Origin: Liolophura sinensis
Lineage: Eukaryota > Mollusca > Polyplacophora > Chitonida > Chitonidae
Assembly (NCBI RefSeq): GCF_032854445.1
Contig: NC_088299.1
Span: 13,881,608 to 13,945,607 of the forward strand
Direction of reading: 5' to 3'
Length of the DNA: 64,000 nucleotides
Position numbers and translations under genes: made by a program. How positions within the stretch are numbered: the stretch's first letter is position 1; each line of letters opens with the position of its first letter. Positions 63,201 through 64,000 of the stretch are shown here, in pieces. Below the pieces are notes generated by a model that saw nothing but the letters and a program-made list of their open reading frames with translations, was not told the origin of the DNA and did not search any database.

Positions 63201-64000
63201 AAATTTTTTAACATAAAAATAATAAACTATGACTTCATCTCTTAGGACATAATAAATTGATGGGCAGTCAATTTCAAGACATCAGAAAAAAAAAATGCAA
63301 GTAACTTGAATACTGCAATAATCCAACTTGCACCGATGCAAATGTCAGGATCTTAAAACGAGGCATACCACTGAAAGCGGTGTGGTTTACACATCTTTGT
63401 GGTTTACATGTAGAGACCAAGTTATATAAGTTCTCCGGCTTTGGGTATATCACAGAACAAGTTTTAATCACAACACAGCCTGGAGAGATTGACCAGTGTA
63501 CTTACCACAGAGTTGAGAGGGAAAGGTACTCCAATCAGAGATGACATCAAAGCCGCTACATCAGCCTGAAAAAGCAAATCTACATATTGTTAATGTTCAC
63601 AAACTTATATCTGCATACCATATATCACATACACTTAGCTGTAATAATCAACACCACCTGACTTCACTATAAAGTGTTGTGGCACTCATTTATTTGATTT
63701 TTGGTTTATATTGTACACAAGCAATGTTACTTAAGTTTGGGTCATGAATGAAGGAAAGCAGTTCTTGGGGTAAAATTCAGGGGCCGGCTTCATAAAGCTC
63801 AGTTAGCTAAGTAAGCCTTTAACTACCATGACAACATATGTTGTAGAGATATAAATGGCACTCAGCTATAAAGGCCAACTTAACACTAAATATGCTTCAT
63901 GAAACCAGCCCCTAGTTTTCACTGGACGCCATAGGTAAACAAGCTAGATTTGAAGTTTTAACCTCATTGGTCAAGGATCGAGCAATTTTGACCAATGAGT
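45081..64000 (-). CDS. PIGN: PIGN, GPI ethanolamine phosphate transferase 1, C-terminal 622 residues (partial)
   Basis: Twenty-one exons join in phase on the minus strand. PIGN (yeast Mcd4) is an ER multi-pass enzyme that adds ethanolamine phosphate from phosphatidylethanolamine to the first mannose of the GPI precursor. The window holds the end of the lumenal phosphodiesterase-like domain ([40 protein letters not shown]) and the whole membrane domain. Landmarks include [52 protein letters not shown] and [20 protein letters not shown] near the end. The catalytic metal-binding part lies to the right of 64000. The gene runs toward ATP2C1. Exon 20 is the founder of a 120-bp array. Confidence 0.95.
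45428..45525 (+). repeat. Dispersed repeat, copy B
   Basis: ccgagaccggttggccatgt ... gaagaatgaaacagatcttg parallels 43640-43745. It lies between the PIGN terminal exon and the 120-bp array. Confidence 0.55.
45545..48537 (-). repeat. 120-bp exon-20-derived array with 5' splice sites (about 25 units)
   Basis: On the minus strand each unit reads gtaagaatctttgtgtgttg, then tcctggaaacttttggttcag, then the last 79 bp of exon 20. Every unit thus carries exon sequence and a gtaag donor. The period is 40 codons, so frames of 333 and 451 residues stay open, coding [21 protein letters not shown] membrane helices. The unit next to exon 20 is nearly identical to it. An 8-bp deletion (ggtctggctag at about 48348) breaks the frame in the second unit beyond the exon; similar deletions lie at 46928 and 47160. 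Confidence 0.97.
48538..48654 (-). CDS. PIGN: PIGN window exon 20, fragment residues 527-565
   Basis: Acceptor cttgtttcag, donor gtaaga; 117 nt, phase 0. It encodes [20 protein letters not shown] and [19 protein letters not shown], matching the IPFV..C and LFLIVLVISDIMAL region of PIGN. Confidence 0.95.
48993..49104 (+). mobile_element. SINE 3' fragment
   Basis: gactctgcccactttcctcc, aataatgctggccttcgttg and tail gcataaatcaccaatgaaat. Opposite in orientation to the next SINE. Confidence 0.8.
49155..49405 (-). mobile_element. tRNA-derived SINE, diverged
   Basis: Minus-strand copy with head gcctctatggcctagtggtt and tail end acttatttgttcgattagtg. Flanks acctcaagggtac and accttgagagtac may be a decayed target-site duplication. 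Confidence 0.85.
49449..49524 (-). CDS. PIGN: PIGN window exon 19, fragment residues 501-526
   Basis: Acceptor ctccaacag, donor gtaaga; 76 nt. It encodes [20 protein letters not shown] and LMVWK. It ends in phase 0. Confidence 0.95.
49525..50107. other. PIGN intron
   Basis: Nothing recognised. Confidence 0.5.
50108..50163 (-). CDS. PIGN: PIGN window exon 18, fragment residues 483-501
   Basis: Acceptor aagcttcag, donor gtgagt; 56 nt. It encodes [18 protein letters not shown], one of the best-conserved PIGN signatures. It ends in phase 2. Confidence 0.95.
50252..50495 (-). mobile_element. tRNA-derived SINE
   Basis: Minus-strand near full-length copy; head ggcctccatggctcagttgg, tail tttgattggtgttttacgcc. 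Confidence 0.92.
50761..50844 (-). CDS. PIGN: PIGN window exon 17, fragment residues 455-482
   Basis: Acceptor tttcag, donor gtatcc (weak); 84 nt, phase 0. It encodes [20 protein letters not shown] and DLRRAYFF. The LRRAYFF part matches the IRRAFFL segment of PIGN. Without this donor the frame hits TAG after five codons. Confidence 0.88.
50845..51394. other. PIGN intron, left part
   Basis: A stretch near 51000-51090 (tgcataaattgcactgaaat, ctctttcaaatgcaaaaagg) resembles 58150-58215, suggesting another dispersed repeat. No exon seen. Confidence 0.45.
51395..52100. repeat. 62-bp minisatellite in a PIGN intron
   Basis: About 11-12 units of gaaaagtgaagcaaaaactt, gggagagcctagagaaacca, tgaaaagcccacagaaaacc plus tg. 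Minus-strand frames across it are repeat artefacts. Confidence 0.93.
52455..52542 (-). CDS. PIGN: PIGN window exon 16, fragment residues 425-454
   Basis: Acceptor catcctacag, donor gtcagt; 88 nt. It encodes [20 protein letters not shown] and QNLVRPGLK. It ends in phase 0. Confidence 0.92.
52790..53170. repeat. 18-bp minisatellite in a PIGN intron
   Basis: About 20 units of tgtgtggagcctgctcta. The plus-strand frame (repeating GACSVC) looks Cys-rich but is only repeat translation. Confidence 0.92.
53171..53614. other. PIGN intron, right part
   Basis: Nothing recognised beyond the minisatellite end. Confidence 0.5.
53615..53717 (-). CDS. PIGN: PIGN window exon 15, fragment residues 391-425
   Basis: Acceptor gttattgcag, donor gtaatc; 103 nt. 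It encodes [20 protein letters not shown] and [13 protein letters not shown], two membrane segments. It ends in phase 2. Confidence 0.93.
54074..54182 (-). CDS. PIGN: PIGN window exon 14, fragment residues 355-391
   Basis: Acceptor gtatttcag, donor gtaatt; 109 nt. It encodes [20 protein letters not shown] and [15 protein letters not shown]. The GLPLxNQIxSW motif is diagnostic of PIGN. It ends in phase 1. Confidence 0.96.
54183..54870. other. PIGN intron
   Basis: Nothing recognised. Confidence 0.5.
54871..54967 (-). CDS. PIGN: PIGN window exon 13, fragment residues 322-354
   Basis: Acceptor gttttccag, donor gtatga; 97 nt. It encodes [20 protein letters not shown], a polar loop, then RTVIVLVIQ. 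It ends in phase 0. Confidence 0.88.
55235..55510. mobile_element. Diverged copy of the 59887-60348 inverted-repeat family
   Basis: attaaagacaaaaaaacaaa, tatatatatcaaatgaaagaccg, and further in tggaccttgaaacaaac match the element at 59887 in order. The second terminal arm is not clear. Confidence 0.55.
55570..55620 (-). CDS. PIGN: PIGN window exon 12, fragment residues 305-322
   Basis: Acceptor ttttttcag, donor gtgaga; 51 nt. It encodes [16 protein letters not shown], a membrane helix. Phase 2 at both ends. Confidence 0.9.
55621..56107. other. PIGN intron
   Basis: Nothing recognised. Confidence 0.5.
56108..56199 (-). CDS. PIGN: PIGN window exon 11, fragment residues 275-305
   Basis: Acceptor ctatccacag, donor gtaagt; 92 nt. 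It encodes [20 protein letters not shown] and [10 protein letters not shown], matching AVFPLMPVVG. It ends in phase 2. Confidence 0.95.
56417..56506 (-). CDS. PIGN: PIGN window exon 10, fragment residues 245-274
   Basis: Acceptor gttgcctag, donor gtaagt; 90 nt, phase 0. It encodes [20 protein letters not shown] and [10 protein letters not shown]. Confidence 0.92.
56655..56862. repeat. 21-bp minisatellite in a PIGN intron
   Basis: About ten units of ccacaagattatcccatcct plus g. It is in frame (7 residues) on both strands, giving spurious small frames. Confidence 0.92.
56909..57011 (-). CDS. PIGN: PIGN window exon 9, fragment residues 210-244
   Basis: Acceptor ttctccag, donor gtaagt; 103 nt. 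It encodes [20 protein letters not shown] and [13 protein letters not shown]. It ends in phase 0. Confidence 0.92.
57012..57511. other. PIGN intron
   Basis: Nothing recognised. Confidence 0.5.
57512..57584 (-). CDS. PIGN: PIGN window exon 8, fragment residues 186-210
   Basis: Acceptor gtctccacag, donor gtatgt; 73 nt. It encodes [20 protein letters not shown], matching the CPWTYYVYGLLPLPIW helix. It ends in phase 2. Confidence 0.94.
57787..58054 (+). mobile_element. Full-length tRNA-derived SINE
   Basis: Plus-strand copy with head gcctccgtggctcagttggt (A box), B-box-like gtgagttcaagtccagc and tail acaccaatcaaataaataaa. A perfect duplication gaaggcattactc (57774-57786, 58055-58067) flanks it, so it is a recent insertion. 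Confidence 0.96.
58068..58494. other. PIGN intron, left part
   Basis: 58150-58215 resembles 51035-51090 (gtgcataattgcact, gcagaaagcttgaggaatta), an unnamed dispersed repeat. Otherwise nothing. Confidence 0.45.
58495..58682 (-). CDS. PIGN: PIGN window exon 7, fragment residues 123-186
   Basis: Acceptor gtgttctag, donor gtagga; 188 nt. It encodes [20 protein letters not shown], a polar lumenal loop, then [18 protein letters not shown]. It ends in phase 1. Confidence 0.95.
58785..58911. mobile_element. MITE with terminal inverted repeats
   Basis: Ends gcctcttgcacaaagcaatt and (inverted) ggcctactgcacaaaacgat pair over about 45 bp, with ctaccac / ctaccatgg near the middle. Flanking ctgat (58780-58784, 58912-58916) looks like a 5-bp target-site duplication. 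Confidence 0.75.
58995..59230 (-). mobile_element. SINE-like element, variant family
   Basis: The tttgattggtgttaaatgtc end is shared with the main SINE but the body (gctgacggacaccaatgcac, ctgacaaaccttaaaacccc) differs. It is a related family with a common tail. Confidence 0.55.
59241..59320 (-). CDS. PIGN: PIGN window exon 6, fragment residues 97-123
   Basis: Acceptor cacctgaag, donor gtaagc; 80 nt. It encodes [18 protein letters not shown], matching [18 protein letters not shown], the start of the membrane domain. It ends in phase 2. Confidence 0.96.
59321..59886. other. PIGN intron, left part
   Basis: A stretch at 59385-59500 (ttcattggtgtttgacgctg) may be a further decayed SINE end. Nothing else. 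Confidence 0.4.
59887..60348. mobile_element. Inverted-repeat element (about 460 bp)
   Basis: Left end ttaaaggcaaagacaacact ... atatcagatgaaagacc and the reverse complement of the right end tttaaaggcaaagaaaacgc ... tatcagatgaaagacc match over about 60 bp. No coding capacity. A related copy lies at 55235. Confidence 0.75.
60443..60499 (-). CDS. PIGN: PIGN window exon 5, fragment residues 78-96
   Basis: Acceptor ttattatcag, donor gtaggt; 57 nt, phase 0. It encodes [19 protein letters not shown], a charged helix before the first membrane helix. Sequence conservation is weak; position and phase support it. Confidence 0.82.
60612..60808 (-). mobile_element. 5'-truncated SINE
   Basis: tttatttgattggtgttttac to cagtgaccgcat, minus strand, with a small deletion at ccatctgcagacc. 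Confidence 0.9.
61023..61044 (-). CDS. PIGN: PIGN window exon 4, 22-nt micro-exon, fragment residues 70-77
   Basis: Acceptor cttttcttcag, donor gtgagt; 22 nt. With the two bases carried from exon 3 it encodes QELLESKQ, matching KLLSDSKQ of vertebrate PIGN. It restores phase 0. Its very small size is notable but phase, splice sites and homology agree. Confidence 0.85.
61235..62520. repeat. 37-bp minisatellite with higher-order repeat, PIGN intron
   Basis: About 34 units of ccctcaacataaacactacg plus atgactaactggtatta. A block of about ten units (including the variant cataatcactgtgatgacc) recurs about 370-380 bp apart (61495 and 61870), so part of the array was itself duplicated. Confidence 0.95.
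62595..62650 (-). CDS. PIGN: PIGN window exon 3, fragment residues 52-70
   Basis: Acceptor tcttttacag, donor gtgagt; 56 nt. It encodes [18 protein letters not shown], nearly matching VKMTQKKE of vertebrates. It ends in phase 2. Confidence 0.94.
62651..63056. other. PIGN intron
   Basis: Nothing recognised. Confidence 0.5.
63057..63149 (-). CDS. PIGN: PIGN window exon 2, fragment residues 21-51
   Basis: Acceptor tgcttcaag, donor gtcagt; 93 nt, phase 0. It encodes [20 protein letters not shown] and [11 protein letters not shown], matching the conserved LPxDYLN and FTNAxQILxQFK. Confidence 0.96.
63150..63505. other. PIGN intron
   Basis: Nothing recognised. Confidence 0.5.
63506..63565 (-). CDS. 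PIGN: PIGN window exon 1 (first in window), fragment residues 1-20
   Basis: Acceptor gctttttcag, donor gtaagt; 60 nt, phase 0. It encodes [20 protein letters not shown], matching [17 protein letters not shown] at the end of the catalytic domain, with three extra residues. Upstream exons are outside the window. Confidence 0.95.
63781..63912. mobile_element. Small MITE
   Basis: Ends ggggccggcttcataaagc and (inverted) ggggctggtttcatgaagc are terminal inverted repeats. The interior also pairs loosely (gttagctaagtaagcct / gttaagttggcc). About 130 bp, non-coding. Confidence 0.75.

Overview
The window is animal genomic DNA. Genes are split by GT-AG introns. Most of the sequence is intronic or intergenic and AT-rich, and it is crowded with tRNA-derived SINEs, palindromic or inverted-repeat elements and minisatellites. 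The dominant SINE ends in a tail like AAACACCAATCAAATAAATA. Together with the many TACATGTA words this suggests a marine lophotrochozoan, most likely a mollusc, but I cannot name the species.

Layout. (1) 1-2640: a duplicated CCAAT-box-rich stretch, then a short spliced gene for an uncharacterised basic protein (coding 1396-2031). Eight perfect copies of GTGATTCCGTCAC surround it, and a 21-bp-arm CRE-containing hairpin follows. (2) 2640-10280: no recognisable gene; SINE copies, a 25-bp minisatellite and a hairpin element. (3) 10282-36349, plus strand: a nearly complete ATP2C1 (SPCA-type secretory-pathway Ca2+/Mn2+ P-type ATPase), modelled here as 24 exons and about 945 residues with all reading phases consistent. 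(4) 36350-45080: a convergent intergenic region with a 22-bp minisatellite, SINEs and several non-autonomous DNA elements. (5) 45081-64000, minus strand: the 3' two thirds of PIGN (GPI ethanolamine phosphate transferase 1), 21 exons and about 622 residues. The N-terminal catalytic domain lies beyond the right edge. ATP2C1 acts in Golgi Ca2+/Mn2+ loading and PIGN in ER GPI-anchor assembly. They are tail to tail, and nothing seen links their functions.

The most unusual feature is a repeated kind of tandem array that starts at an exon edge. Its founder unit spans the exon-intron boundary, so each copy carries a piece of exon plus a splice site. There are five in ATP2C1: the exon 2 acceptor side, the exon 3 donor (75 bp, about 44 copies), the exon 17 donor (33 bp), the exon 18 donor (28 bp, about 14 copies) and the exon 22 acceptor (73 bp, six copies). 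There is a large one in PIGN (exon 20 donor, 120 bp, about 25 copies). The productive splice site appears to be the one at the genuine exon. In several arrays the other sites lead at once to a stop or a frameshift. In PIGN one extra unit could be added in frame. Short microhomologies between exon interior and intron start are visible at the unit junctions, which suggests how the arrays began.
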